Part shown: positions 35,876 through 45,007 of the stretch, piece after piece
Numbering within the stretch: the stretch's first letter is position 1
How the letters are laid out: each line of letters begins with the position of its first letter
DNA from: Flavobacterium antarcticum DSM 19726
GTDB taxonomy: Bacteria > Bacteroidota > Bacteroidia > Flavobacteriales > Flavobacteriaceae
Direction: 5' to 3'
DNA length: 64,000 nucleotides
NCBI RefSeq assembly: GCF_000419685.1
Contig: NZ_ATTM01000007.1
Span: 81,345-145,344, forward strand
The notes under the pieces: generated by a model
Seen by the model: the letters and a program-made list of their open reading frames with translations, nothing else
The model's database searches: none
Told to the model about the DNA's origin: nothing
Program-made: the position numbers and the translations under genes

Positions 35876-36040
35876 ATGGTTAAAACCATGGCCCATGTTG
35901 AGCAATTTTAATAAATAGATCCAAATATTGATTCGTACTAATTTGTGCAATTCGTGTAAAATTTCTAAATAAATCTATTTTAATCCTAAATTTCTTTTTG
36001 TCACAATGGTTAAAACCATGGCCCATGTTGAGCAATTTTA
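35876..36040. repeat. Two identical 35-bp direct repeats with CCATGG palindrome
   Basis: The same 35 bases, starting ATGGTTAAAACCATGG and ending GAGCAATTTTA, occur at 35876-35910 and 36006-36040, 130 bp apart. In the first copy the flanking bases complete the perfect palindrome CCATGGTT-AA-AACCATGG. Between and after them lie reverse-oriented 8-mers AATTTGTG (35940), AATTCGTG (35949, 36061), AATTTGTG (36071) and AATCTGTG (36081). No gene in this 415-bp interval. Confidence 0.8.
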
Positions 36041-36161
36041 TAGAATATAATTAAAAATTTAATTCGTGATAATTTGTGCAATCTGTGTGAAAATTCTAAT
36101 TCCCATTTAGAACAACAATCTAATAAATTGTTAAACTCAACCCGATTTTTACTTTAAATAC

Positions 36162-36169
36162 TACCTTTG
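36162..36169 (+). promoter_or_regulatory. -7 box just before the metal-rich small protein gene
   Basis: TACCTTTG, an exact TAnnTTTG match, ends only 6 nt before the ATG at 36176. Transcription would start at or near the start codon, suggesting a leaderless or nearly leaderless mRNA. Confidence 0.5.
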
Positions 36170-36175
36170 CGGTTG

Positions 36176-36517
36176 ATGAAGAAAAAATTTGCCATAGTAA
36201 ACTTGTCGCTGATGATTTCAGTATTGTTCGCAATACTGTTTCAATCCTTGCACTCGTATGAGCATTTTTTAGGCGACGAAATTACAATTGTTCAGAAGGA
36301 TTCTCAACAGCACGATTTACATCAAAACGACCACAACCACGAAAAATGCTTCGTTTGTGAATTCACTTTTAGTTCGTTTTTAAATAGTGAAAAACCAACT
36401 TTTACTTTCAATTTTGAAGTTGTAAAAGTTCCTTATCAATTCCCAACTCCCGAAAGCGCTCCCTATTTTTCAGGAAGTTCTTTTTCGCTTCGGGGTCCGC
36501 CAACTTGTATTGCATAA
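36176..36517 (+). CDS. Small exported/membrane protein with His/Cys-rich metal-binding motif
   Basis: 113 residues from ATG 36176; an in-frame TTG at 36167 lies in the -7 box. One N-terminal hydrophobic helix (about 6-27) acts as a signal or anchor. Then HSYEHFL and the cluster HDLHQNDHNHEKCFVC (about 50-65), with five His and two Cys, suggest binding of zinc or copper. It is 68 bp upstream of a TonB receptor in the same direction, so probably a metal-handling partner of that receptor. Family unnamed; function inferred. Confidence 0.65.
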   Translation: MKKKFAIVNLSLMISVLFAILFQSLHSYEHFLGDEITIVQKDSQQHDLHQNDHNHEKCFVCEFTFSSFLNSEKPTFTFNFEVVKVPYQFPTPESAPYFSGSSFSLRGPPTCIA

Positions 36518-36585
36518 ACCAGAAATTATTTAAATGTCTTTGAATTTTCAAAGGCAACTTTCTATTTATCAATACATCATCATCC

Positions 36586-38793
36586 ATGAAAAAATATATT
36601 CTTATCCTAATTCTAGGGTTCTCGGCTATGGTTCAAGCCCAAAATAAAATCTCAGGAATCGTTACAGGCGCTCAAAATTCACCGCTACAAAACGTTTCCG
36701 TTTACGCTCCTGAAATTCACAAAAGCACCATTACGGACGCGAAAGGTTATTATGAAATCAACGCGATTCCTAATGGAAATTTAAAAATCAGTTTTTCATT
36801 TTTAGGTTTTATTGCGCAAAATAAATCGGTGGTGATCAACCAAGAATTAACCGACTTAAACATCGTTTTACAAGAAACCCATTTTGAAATGGACGAAGTA
36901 ATTGTTTCTACGGGTTTCAGCAAATTGCAATCGCAAAACGTAATGAAAGTCGAACGTGAAACCGTTGCCTCTTTAAAACAAAAAGGAACCACAACACTTG
37001 TAGAAGGATTGGCGACGATTCCAGGTGTTTCGCAAGTTTCTACAGGAACTTCCATTGGCAAACCGGTTATTCGTGGTTTGACAGGAAATCGCGTTTTGGT
37101 TTATTCGCAAGGCGTAAGAATCGAAAACCAACAATTTGGTGACGAACATGGTTTGGGTTTAAACAGTTCCGGTGTGGAAAGTGTGGAAGTCATCAAAGGT
37201 CCTGCTTCACTCCTTTATGGTTCAGATGCAATGGGGGGCGTTTTATATTTTAATCCGGAAAAATTTGCCAATTCTAACACATTTAAAGGCGATTTTAGTC
37301 AGCGGTTATTTTCAAATACATTAGGAAGTAGTTCGTCGTTAGGATTGAAAACTTCAACAGAAAACTGGAAATTCTTAGTTCGCGGAACTTACGACACACA
37401 TTCGGATTACAAAACTGGAGAAAATGAACGCGTAACCAACACCCGTTTCAACGAAAAAGATTTTAAAACCGCCGTAGGTTACAGCAATTCAGAATTTTCG
37501 AGTGTGCTTCGCTACAATTATAACGAACTTGATTTGGGAATTCCAGAAGAGGGCGTTGCTGAACAATCAGAAAGCAAAACTACTTTATTTCCAAGACAAG
37601 GTGTCTCTAATCATTTGTTGAGTTTAAATAATAATTTCTTCTTTAAAAATTCGAAATTAGAAGCGAATTTGGGTTATATCGCGAACGACAGAAGCGAATT
37701 TGAAGATTCAAACGACGCCGCTTTGCGAATGAAACTGAAAACATTCAACTATGATGTGAAATACCATTTGCCGGTTTATGGAAATTTAGAAACCATTATT
37801 GGAATGCAAGGAATGCACCAAACCAATGCGAATTTAGGTGAAGAATATTTGATTCCGGATGCGACTACAAATGATATTGGTTTTTTTGGAACTACAAATT
37901 ATCAGTGGAAATCGAATGTCATTCAAGCGGGATTGCGTTATGATAATCGGAAAATAAATTCAGATGCTCAAGGGACTTTAGGCGAAGAAGGTTCGTTTGT
38001 GGCTCTAGACAAATCGTTCGACAGTTTTAATGCTTCGTTGGGTTATAAAACCGATTTGGCACAGAATCTAACAACCAGAATTAATTTAGCTTCCGGATTT
38101 AGAGCACCAAATTTAGCAGAATTGACTTCAAACGGCGTTCACGAAGGAACCAATCGGTATGAAATAGGAAATGCAGATTTAAGTACGGAACAAAACATTC
38201 AAGCTGATGTAAATTTGGAATACAGCAACAGCCATTTTGAATTTTTCGTGAATGGATTTTACAATCACATCAACAATTACATTTATACTTCACCAACAGG
38301 AGAAGTCCGCGATAGCAACGACGTTTTTGAATACATTCAAGACAATGCTAAATTGTACGGTGGTGAAATTGGCTTGCATTTTCATCCACATCCCTTGGAT
38401 TGGTTGCATTTGGAATCCTCTTTTGAAACCGTTACTGGTAAGAAAGAAAACGGCGATTACTTGCCTTTAATTCCTGCAAAAAGTTGGAACAACACGATTC
38501 GAACGGAATTTAAAATTAAAAATTGGTTGAAAGATGGATTTGCTACTTTCAATGTTTCTAAAACCTTTGACCAAGAAAATGTAAGTGGATTTGAAACAAA
38601 TTCAGACGGATACACGTTAGTAAATTTAGCTTTTGGAGGAACAATTCCATTTGGTAAAAATGCACTTGATGTAAATTTGAACGCGAATAACTTGTTTAAC
38701 GAAACCTATATTTCCCATTTATCCCGATTAAAAACAGACGGAATTAGTAACATCGGACGAAATATCAGTTTAGGAATTGAATTTAAATTTTAA
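36586..38793 (+). CDS. TonB-dependent outer-membrane receptor
   Basis: 735 residues. A signal peptide of about 18 residues ends MVQAQ. A carboxypeptidase-D-like regulatory beta-sandwich follows (about 20-100). The plug domain (about 115-225) has GVESVEVIKGPASLLYGSDAMGGV. A 22-stranded barrel ends in the aromatic C-terminus NIGRNISLGIEFKF. Size and plug are close to siderophore or metal receptors (ZnuD-like), not to 1000-residue SusC proteins. The His/Cys-rich neighbour upstream points to zinc or copper as cargo (inference). Confidence 0.92.
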   Translation: MKKYILILILGFSAMVQAQNKISGIVTGAQNSPLQNVSVYAPEIHKSTITDAKGYYEINAIPNGNLKISFSFLGFIAQNKSVVINQELTDLNIVLQETHFEMDEVIVSTGFSKLQSQNVMKVERETVASLKQKGTTTLVEGLATIPGVSQVSTGTSIGKPVIRGLTGNRVLVYSQGVRIENQQFGDEHGLGLNSSGVESVEVIKGPASLLYGSDAMGGVLYFNPEKFANSNTFKGDFSQRLFSNTLGSSSSLGLKTSTENWKFLVRGTYDTHSDYKTGENERVTNTRFNEKDFKTAVGYSNSEFSSVLRYNYNELDLGIPEEGVAEQSESKTTLFPRQGVSNHLLSLNNNFFFKNSKLEANLGYIANDRSEFEDSNDAALRMKLKTFNYDVKYHLPVYGNLETIIGMQGMHQTNANLGEEYLIPDATTNDIGFFGTTNYQWKSNVIQAGLRYDNRKINSDAQGTLGEEGSFVALDKSFDSFNASLGYKTDLAQNLTTRINLASGFRAPNLAELTSNGVHEGTNRYEIGNADLSTEQNIQADVNLEYSNSHFEFFVNGFYNHINNYIYTSPTGEVRDSNDVFEYIQDNAKLYGGEIGLHFHPHPLDWLHLESSFETVTGKKENGDYLPLIPAKSWNNTIRTEFKIKNWLKDGFATFNVSKTFDQENVSGFETNSDGYTLVNLAFGGTIPFGKNALDVNLNANNLFNETYISHLSRLKTDGISNIGRNISLGIEFKF

Positions 38794-38805
38794 AAAAATA
38801 GTAGT

Positions 38806-38845
38806 AAAAAGGTCTGTTGCCACAAGAAAAGCAACAGATCTTTTT
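38806..38845 (+). terminator. Terminator of the TonB receptor gene
   Basis: 15-bp stem AAAAAGGTCTGTTGC/GCAACAGATCTTTTT with one wobble pair and a 10-nt loop. Confidence 0.88.
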
Positions 38846-38935
38846 GTTTTGAATTACATAAATAGCAAATTTTAATACAAAGTATTAAAAATATTGTTAA
38901 TTTTATGCTATTACTAATTCTTTAAACTATTTACT

Positions 38936-39295
38936 ATGAACTCTAAATTTACTCTGATTACCCGAATTCTTCTCGGAATAATTTTGTTACTATCTGGACT
39001 CAACAAAATTTTAAAGATTATTCCAACACCTGCCGATAATCTCATTGAATCCTTTGGTGAGGTTGATTATATTTTTCCAATCGTTGCAGCATTAGAAATT
39101 AGTATTGCCATTCTTTTACTTTCAAAGAAATGGGTAGCATTTGCATTAATAGTATTAGTTCCGCTTTCATTGAACATTTTACTTTTTCATATTTACCTTA
39201 ATTTTGAAGGAATTATTCCTGCCATTTTAGTCGCAGCCTTAAACGGCATTTTATTATACAAGCACCGACGACAATATGCACCACTTTTTGAGTGA
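38936..39295 (+). CDS. DoxX-like membrane protein
   Basis: 119 residues with four hydrophobic segments (about 5-25, 43-62, 66-84 and 90-108). The early motif ILLLSGLNKIL matches the DoxX/YphA family (LxxxGxxK). The molecular role of such small DoxX proteins is poorly known; some are linked to redox or quinone functions. Monocistronic by context. Confidence 0.75.
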   Translation: MNSKFTLITRILLGIILLLSGLNKILKIIPTPADNLIESFGEVDYIFPIVAALEISIAILLLSKKWVAFALIVLVPLSLNILLFHIYLNFEGIIPAILVAALNGILLYKHRRQYAPLFE

Positions 39296-39321
39296 AAAGA
39301 TCTTTTGATTCGATATATTTG
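39288..39321 (+). promoter_or_regulatory. Promoter of the prolyl oligopeptidase gene
   Basis: TTG (39288-39290), a 23-nt spacer and TATATTTG (39314-39321), an exact -7 match. The -33 box overlaps the end of the DoxX gene. Confidence 0.5.
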
Positions 39322-39344
39322 TAGGAATCAAAAAACTTTTTTCA

Positions 39345-41474
39345 ATGAAAAAAACATTCATCACCATGGTTGTTTTAACCACAATTCTTTCGTGCAAAAC
39401 CGAAGAGAAGAAGACCGCTATTACGGTAAACTATCCTAAAACTAAAATGGTAGATTCGGTAACCACTTATTTTGGCACCGAAATCAAAGATCCTTATCGA
39501 TGGCTCGAAGACGACAAATCTGCTGAAACGGCCGCTTGGGTAAAAGCAGAAAATGAAGTTACATTCGATTATTTAGAAAAAATTCCATTTCGCAAAGCGT
39601 TGAAAGAGCGAATGGAAAAATTGTGGAATTACGAAAAAATTTCTGCTCCATTCAAAGAAGGTGATTTTACGTATTACTACAAAAATGATGGTTTGCAGAA
39701 TCAATCTGTGATGTACCGAAAAGACAAAGACGGTAAAGAAGAAGTGTTTTTAGATCCCAACGGATTTTCATCAGATGCAACAACTTCATTAGCGAATGTT
39801 TCGTTCTCAAAGGACGGTTCGTTAGTTGCTTATTCTACATCAGCTGCAGGAAGCGACTGGAATACCATTACGATTTTAAATGCAGTTACCAAGGAGAAAT
39901 TAGAAACAGAAATTTTAGATGTAAAGTTCAGCGGCATTTCTTGGTATAAAAATGAAGGTTTTTATTATTCAAGTTACGACAAGCCAAAAGGAAGTCAACT
40001 TTCTGCAAAAACGGACCAACATAAATTGTATTTCCACAAGTTAGGAACGGCTCAAAAAGACGATAAAGTTATTTTTGGATTGAACGAAAAACGCAGGTAT
40101 GTAGGTGGTGGTGTTACAGATGATAATAAATATTTAGTGATTTCGGCTTCCACTTCTACTTCAGGAAATGAATTATACATTAAAGATTTAGAACAACCAA
40201 ACAGCAAAATTGTAACGGTTGTAAATAATTTTGACAGCGACAACTCCATTATTGATAACGTAGGCTCAAAATTGTTCATCTCCACAAATAGGGGAGCTCC
40301 AAATCAGAAAGTAGTGACGGTTGACGCTTCAAATCCAACTCCAGCCAACTGGAAACCTTTTATTAATGAGACTAAAGATGTACTTTCTACCTCAACAGGT
40401 GGTGGTTCTATTTTTGCAAATTACATGAAAGATGCCGTTTCTTTTGTACAACAATACGATTATGATGGAAAGTTAATTCGTGAAATCAAGTTGCCAGGTG
40501 TAGGAACTGCAGGAGGTTTTAGTGGAAAGAAAGACGAAACTACATTGTATTATTCGTTTACCAATTACATCACGCCAGGAACGATTTATTCTTATGACTC
40601 AAAAACGGGAGTTTCAAAAGAATACCAGAAACCAAAAGTTGATTTTGCTTCTACAGAGTACGAAAGCAAACAAGTTTTTTACCCTTCAAAAGATGGAACG
40701 AAAATTCCGATGATCATTACCTATAAAAAAGGAACGGAATTGAACGGTAAAAACCCAACTGTTTTATATGGTTACGGTGGATTCAACATTAGTTTAACGC
40801 CGTCATTTAGCATTGCAAATGCAGTGTGGTTAGAACAAGGTGGTATTTATGCTGTTGCTAATTTAAGAGGTGGTGGCGAATATGGAAAAGAATGGCATGA
40901 TGCGGGAACACAGTTGAAAAAGCAAAATGTTTTTGATGATTTTATTGCTGCTGCAGAATATTTAATTGCACAAAAATATACTTCGTCTGACTTCTTAGCG
41001 ATTCGTGGTGGTTCAAACGGCGGACTTTTAGTAGGAGCTGTAATGACCCAACGACCAGAATTGATGAAAGTGGCGCTTCCGGCTGTTGGCGTTTTAGACA
41101 TGCTGCGTTACCATACCTTTACAGCTGGGGCAGGTTGGGCTTACGATTACGGAACTGCGGAAGACAATAAGGAAATGTTTGATTATTTATTAAAATATTC
41201 GCCAGTTCACAACGTAAAAGCGGGTGTTAGTTATCCTGCAACTTTAGTGACTACAGGAGATCACGATGATCGAGTGGTTCCAGCACATAGTTTTAAATTT
41301 GCTGCTGAATTACAGGCGAAACAAACAGGAACTAATCCAGTTTTAATCCGAATTGAAACCAATGCAGGTCACGGAGCTGGAAAACCAGTTTCTAAAACCA
41401 TTGAAGAAGCCGCTGACATTCAAGCGTTCAGTTTATACAATATGGGTTATACTGAGTTGCCAAATAAGAAATAG
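39345..41474 (+). CDS. Prolyl oligopeptidase (S9A), lipoprotein
   Basis: 709-residue serine peptidase cleaving after proline in short peptides. The N-terminus [17 protein letters not shown] is an SPII lipoprotein signal (Cys about residue 17), so it is membrane-anchored in the periplasm. The beta-propeller spans about 75-430. The alpha/beta-hydrolase domain has nucleophile Ser in [13 protein letters not shown] (about 559), Asp in [14 protein letters not shown] and His in [19 protein letters not shown] near the start is a POP signature. Full length. Confidence 0.95.
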   Translation: MKKTFITMVVLTTILSCKTEEKKTAITVNYPKTKMVDSVTTYFGTEIKDPYRWLEDDKSAETAAWVKAENEVTFDYLEKIPFRKALKERMEKLWNYEKISAPFKEGDFTYYYKNDGLQNQSVMYRKDKDGKEEVFLDPNGFSSDATTSLANVSFSKDGSLVAYSTSAAGSDWNTITILNAVTKEKLETEILDVKFSGISWYKNEGFYYSSYDKPKGSQLSAKTDQHKLYFHKLGTAQKDDKVIFGLNEKRRYVGGGVTDDNKYLVISASTSTSGNELYIKDLEQPNSKIVTVVNNFDSDNSIIDNVGSKLFISTNRGAPNQKVVTVDASNPTPANWKPFINETKDVLSTSTGGGSIFANYMKDAVSFVQQYDYDGKLIREIKLPGVGTAGGFSGKKDETTLYYSFTNYITPGTIYSYDSKTGVSKEYQKPKVDFASTEYESKQVFYPSKDGTKIPMIITYKKGTELNGKNPTVLYGYGGFNISLTPSFSIANAVWLEQGGIYAVANLRGGGEYGKEWHDAGTQLKKQNVFDDFIAAAEYLIAQKYTSSDFLAIRGGSNGGLLVGAVMTQRPELMKVALPAVGVLDMLRYHTFTAGAGWAYDYGTAEDNKEMFDYLLKYSPVHNVKAGVSYPATLVTTGDHDDRVVPAHSFKFAAELQAKQTGTNPVLIRIETNAGHGAGKPVSKTIEEAADIQAFSLYNMGYTELPNKK

Positions 41475-41554
41475 CTTTAACCACGAATTGCACTAATTTT
41501 CAGAAATGAATTGGCGTAATTGTTTACAAAAAAGCCTTTTAAAATATTTTATAG

Positions 41555-41588
41555 AAAAGCATTCGTTTCGGCGGATGCTTTTTTTTTG
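41555..41588 (+). terminator. Terminator of the prolyl oligopeptidase gene
   Basis: AAAAGCATTCG/CGGATGCTTTT stem with a 6-nt loop and a run of nine T's. The CACGAATT and CACTAATT units at 41482-41498 lie between the stop and this hairpin. From here to the operator at 41741 the ~150 bp are pyrimidine-rich without a gene. Confidence 0.85.
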
Positions 41589-41740
41589 TTTTAGGACTAC
41601 TTCAAATTTTCTATTATTCTAGCAATTTAAAACTTGCTGATCGAGACGCTTCTTATCATAATTAGAAGTTCCTTTTTCCCGGAACTGCTTTCTCAATTAC
41701 TCTTTATCTCTTTTTCCTGATTCTCTTTGGAAACCTCTTT

Positions 41741-41797
41741 TTAACATTATTTACTAAAAAGCCGTAAACCTCAACATCCCTTTCAAAGTAGATTTAC
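41741..41797 (+). promoter_or_regulatory. Regulon promoter element, copy 1 (two-component locus)
   Basis: TTAACAT (41741), 3 nt, TTACTA (41751), 5 nt, CCGTAA (41762-41767), 21 nt, TAGATTTAC (41789-41797). Spacing is the same as in four other copies, but the left half-site is degenerate (TTACTA, not TTACGG). It precedes the small lipoprotein and the kinase/regulator genes, implying autoregulation. Confidence 0.7.
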
Positions 41798-41909
41798 AAA
41801 GTAATAGTACAACGAATTCACATTTCAAAAATTTATGTTTTGACTAGTAATGCATTTACAGCAATACACTTATACATAAAATTAATGTCTAATTTTAATA
41901 ATTACTCAA

Positions 41910-42083
41910 ATGAAAAAGCTACTTTATTTTCTTCTTTCCGTTGTTTTATTAATTTCCATTTCTTCTTGTACGGCAGAAGAACTTCCCGAAACGACTAAAA
42001 CTTTACAAGGTGATGCAGGTGATTCGAATAATTCAGGAGCAGGAGAGACTGATCCGCCAACAGTTATTCCACCAAAAAAATAG
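41910..42083 (+). CDS. Short SPII lipoprotein with Pro-rich tail (57 aa)
   Basis: ATG 41910, stop TAG 42081-42083. The signal MKKLLYFLLSVVLLISISSC has a lipobox (SISSC, Cys20). The mature part is only 37 residues, acidic and disordered: TAEELPETTKTLQGDAGDSN, then a tail ending DPPTVIPPKK. It is the first gene after operator copy 1 and 78 bp before the sensor kinase. It may be an exported ligand or accessory lipoprotein of that kinase (inference). Confidence 0.7.
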   Translation: MKKLLYFLLSVVLLISISSCTAEELPETTKTLQGDAGDSNNSGAGETDPPTVIPPKK

Positions 42084-42161
42084 TTATAAAACCAAAAATA
42101 AAAATAAACTTTTTTCTTCTGGGTTTTATAACTTAGCTACTTTTATACTATAGCTATATTC

Positions 42162-44180
42162 GTGAAAAATTATATCAAAATATTTATCTTCTTAATCTTC
42201 TTTATTTTTAGTTGTTCTAGAAATAATTCAGATGACAAGCGGAATTATATGCCATCAAATTCTACTTTAAACGAAGAGTTACAAGTTTTAAAATCAAAAC
42301 CTTATGATTCATTAGTTAGAAATGAATTTATTACACTTTCTGAAAAATATTTTTACTCCAATAACGATGACTATTATGTTATTTCTAAAATGTACGAAGA
42401 AAGAGCATTGACCGCAAACGACACTTTAGGTCTAGTCAATTCAAAAGCTAATTTAGGAGTTTACTATTTGAATAAGTTTGAAATTGACAGCTCTTACTTA
42501 TTTTTCTCAAAGGCAGAAAAACTTTCATTGAAATTGAAAGAAAAACCATTTATGGTCTCCATTCTTTTAAATAAATCCAATCTTCTGTGGCTTAAAAAAA
42601 ATTATTCGGAAGCAGAAGTAACAGCTTTCGAGGCACTAGATATAGCTCAAAACAAACAGTATTACGATTATGAATATACTTGCTATATTATTATTGCAAA
42701 TACTCTTTTAGAACGCAATAAATATGAAAAAGCAATCGAATATTATAAAAAGGCTCTAGTTATTGCTCTAAACCAAGGACAGAATTTTGATCAATCGGCT
42801 CTTCCGCTATCATATAGTTACATTGCTAAAGTTTACCAAAAACAAAACAATCATCAACAAGCCATAGAATTCGCTAATAAAGGATTAGCATATAAGAACC
42901 TTCGAAGTGATAATATAAAAGTATATTGCTATTTAAAGAATGTTCTAGGAAAGGCTATTTACAAATCTCAAAAAAAAGAAGCCTTGTCGATTTATATCGA
43001 AACTTTAAAAATTGGCGACAGTCTTAATTTTGGTCCTATTCAAGTCGCGAGTCAGTTGCAATTGGGCGAATATTATCTTTATTACAAAGACACCTTGAAC
43101 GCAAATACCTACTTACAGAAAGCTAAGGAGTTAGCTCATCAAAACAAACTTTTCGACGATGAACTTATTATTTTAAAACTTCTAGTAAAATCAAATCCAC
43201 TACAAGGCAATTATTATTCAGACCGATATATTCATCTTAATGACAGTTTACAAAATGTAGAACGAGCTACTAGAGATAAATTTGCTCGAATAGAATTTGA
43301 AACCGATGAGATATCCAATCAAAGAAATCAAATTCAGATAGAATATAAAAAATTAAACACACAACTATTTTTAGTAATTGGATTTACACTTTTAACGTTT
43401 CTTTCCTTGTATTTTTGGTTTAAAAATAAAGCCAATAAGGCTAAAATTAAAGAACTTAAGTTAATTCAAGAAAAGCAAGAGCTGCAAAACAATGAACTGT
43501 TATTGATTCAAGAACAACAATCTAATGACGAAAAAATTTACCAATTATTGTTAAGTCAACAAGAAAAAATTGAAGAAGCAAAACAGATAGAGAAAAAAAG
43601 AATTTCCCGCGAACTTCATGACGGAATTATGGGTAAACTTTCTGGAATACGATTGAACCTTTACATACTCAAGAAAAAAACGGATCCTGAGACCATTGCA
43701 AAATGTTTAGAATTCGTAAAAGAGATGCAAGTCATTGAAAATGATTTGAGATTATTATCACACGATTTAAACAAAGAAACCATTTCAACGGCTAACGGAA
43801 TTGAAAGCGAGATTGTAAATATATTCCATGAAATTAACAACCATCAAAGCATTAAATTTGATTTGCAAATAGACAAAGGAATTATTTGGGAAAATATAAA
43901 TTACATGCTTAAACTTAATTTATACCGAATCATCCAAGAAGCTTTGCACAATATTGACAAGTATGCACAAGCCAAAAAAGTACAGATTTCCATTTCTCAA
44001 AAAAAAGATGCTCTATTGATTAGTATTAAAGATGATGGAATAGGTTTTGATTCGAAAATACAAAAAAAGGGTATTGGATTAAAAAATATGAGAGAACGTA
44101 CAGAGGAATTAGGTGGAGAATTTATAGTTGAAACAGCACTAGAGGAAGGCACAATAATAAATTTGGTACTTCCCTGTTAG
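42162..44180 (+). CDS. TPR-containing NarL-type sensor histidine kinase with lipobox
   Basis: 672 residues, GTG start. The N-terminal MKNYIKIFIFLIFFIFSC is a lipoprotein signal (IFSC), unusual for a kinase. A periplasmic helical region of TPR repeats spans about 40-390 (KYEKAIEYYKKALVIAL; NHQQAIEFANKGLAY). One membrane helix at about 405-425 is followed by a coiled-coil. The HisKA_3 phosphoacceptor is His486 in RISRELHDGIMGKLSG. The HATPase_c domain has DDGIGFDS and GIGLKNMRERTEELGG. It phosphorylates the response regulator encoded 34 bp downstream. TPRs suggest sensing of a protein or peptide ligand. Confidence 0.92.
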   Translation: MKNYIKIFIFLIFFIFSCSRNNSDDKRNYMPSNSTLNEELQVLKSKPYDSLVRNEFITLSEKYFYSNNDDYYVISKMYEERALTANDTLGLVNSKANLGVYYLNKFEIDSSYLFFSKAEKLSLKLKEKPFMVSILLNKSNLLWLKKNYSEAEVTAFEALDIAQNKQYYDYEYTCYIIIANTLLERNKYEKAIEYYKKALVIALNQGQNFDQSALPLSYSYIAKVYQKQNNHQQAIEFANKGLAYKNLRSDNIKVYCYLKNVLGKAIYKSQKKEALSIYIETLKIGDSLNFGPIQVASQLQLGEYYLYYKDTLNANTYLQKAKELAHQNKLFDDELIILKLLVKSNPLQGNYYSDRYIHLNDSLQNVERATRDKFARIEFETDEISNQRNQIQIEYKKLNTQLFLVIGFTLLTFLSLYFWFKNKANKAKIKELKLIQEKQELQNNELLLIQEQQSNDEKIYQLLLSQQEKIEEAKQIEKKRISRELHDGIMGKLSGIRLNLYILKKKTDPETIAKCLEFVKEMQVIENDLRLLSHDLNKETISTANGIESEIVNIFHEINNHQSIKFDLQIDKGIIWENINYMLKLNLYRIIQEALHNIDKYAQAKKVQISISQKKDALLISIKDDGIGFDSKIQKKGIGLKNMRERTEELGGEFIVETALEEGTIINLVLPC

Positions 44181-44214
44181 TAACCTACTTTTATGGAAAT
44201 TTAAACCAACCAAA

Positions 44215-44874
44215 ATGTCTAAATCTATTTTAATCGTTGACGACCACAAGGTTACAACACTTGGCTACAAGTCCATCTTAGAAAACAATGACCGAGATTT
44301 AACATTTATATTTACTACGATCACCTCACTCCAGCAAGCGTACGAGCTTATAACGGCTTCTACTAATCACAACACTTTTGATATTGTTTTTCTCGACAGA
44401 AGTATGCCTCCATTTGAAGAGAAAAAAATTGTACTCGGCGAAGATTTAATTCCCTTCATTCGTAAAAGCAATGAAAACGCTAAAGTGATAATACTAACTT
44501 CACTTACTGAGAAATTCAGTATCTATGATGTTATCTATAAAAACCGCCCAGACGGGATGATGATAAAAAGCGAAATTGACGACGAAAACTTGATAGAATG
44601 TGTCCAATCCATATTAAACAATCAAAGTTACCACAGTATTCTTGTACGAGAAGCTTTGAAAGAAGAGATCATTACTAAAGGCCACTTTGACACAATTGAT
44701 CGGCAAATTATCACTTTACTTTCTCAAGGATTTCGCAACGCTACTATCGCTGACAAGCTCGGATTATCAGCCAGTGCTGTAGAAAAAAGAAAATCTAGAA
44801 TAAAGGATTACCTCAATGTAACAGGAAATGACGAAGAAATAATTAAAGAAAGCCGAAGACTCGGATATATTTAA
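44215..44874 (+). CDS. LuxR/NarL-type response regulator
   Basis: 219 residues. The receiver domain (about 1-130) has the acidic pair DD at 9-10, phosphoacceptor Asp61 in IVFLDRSMPP, and Thr/Lys at ILTS and MIKSE. The C-terminal helix-turn-helix (about 155-215) is FDTIDRQIITLLSQGFRNATIADKLGLSASAVEKRKSRI, GerE-like. The cognate kinase is immediately upstream. The conserved palindrome in front of this locus and four neighbouring units is the obvious candidate target (inference). Confidence 0.92.
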   Translation: MSKSILIVDDHKVTTLGYKSILENNDRDLTFIFTTITSLQQAYELITASTNHNTFDIVFLDRSMPPFEEKKIVLGEDLIPFIRKSNENAKVIILTSLTEKFSIYDVIYKNRPDGMMIKSEIDDENLIECVQSILNNQSYHSILVREALKEEIITKGHFDTIDRQIITLLSQGFRNATIADKLGLSASAVEKRKSRIKDYLNVTGNDEEIIKESRRLGYI

Positions 44875-44878
44875 ACAT

Positions 44879-44935
44879 TTAACATCTTTTACGGCAAAGC
44901 CGTAACCAAGCCTTTTTTCATGATAGTATTTTTAC
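44879..44935 (+). promoter_or_regulatory. Regulon promoter element, copy 2
   Basis: TTAACAT (44879), 3 nt, TTACGG-CAAAG-CCGTAA (44889-44905), 21 nt, TATTTTTAC (44927-44935). The palindrome extends to TTACGGC-AAA-GCCGTAA. Its centre (44897) would lie around -43 relative to a start site a few bases after the -7 box, an activator-type position. It drives the secreted protein at 45008. Confidence 0.8.
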
Positions 44936-45007
44936 AACATCAAATTACTCGAGAATTTTTTGATGTGAACAATTAAAAATATTTTAAACAAATTAAATTT
45001 TATTATC

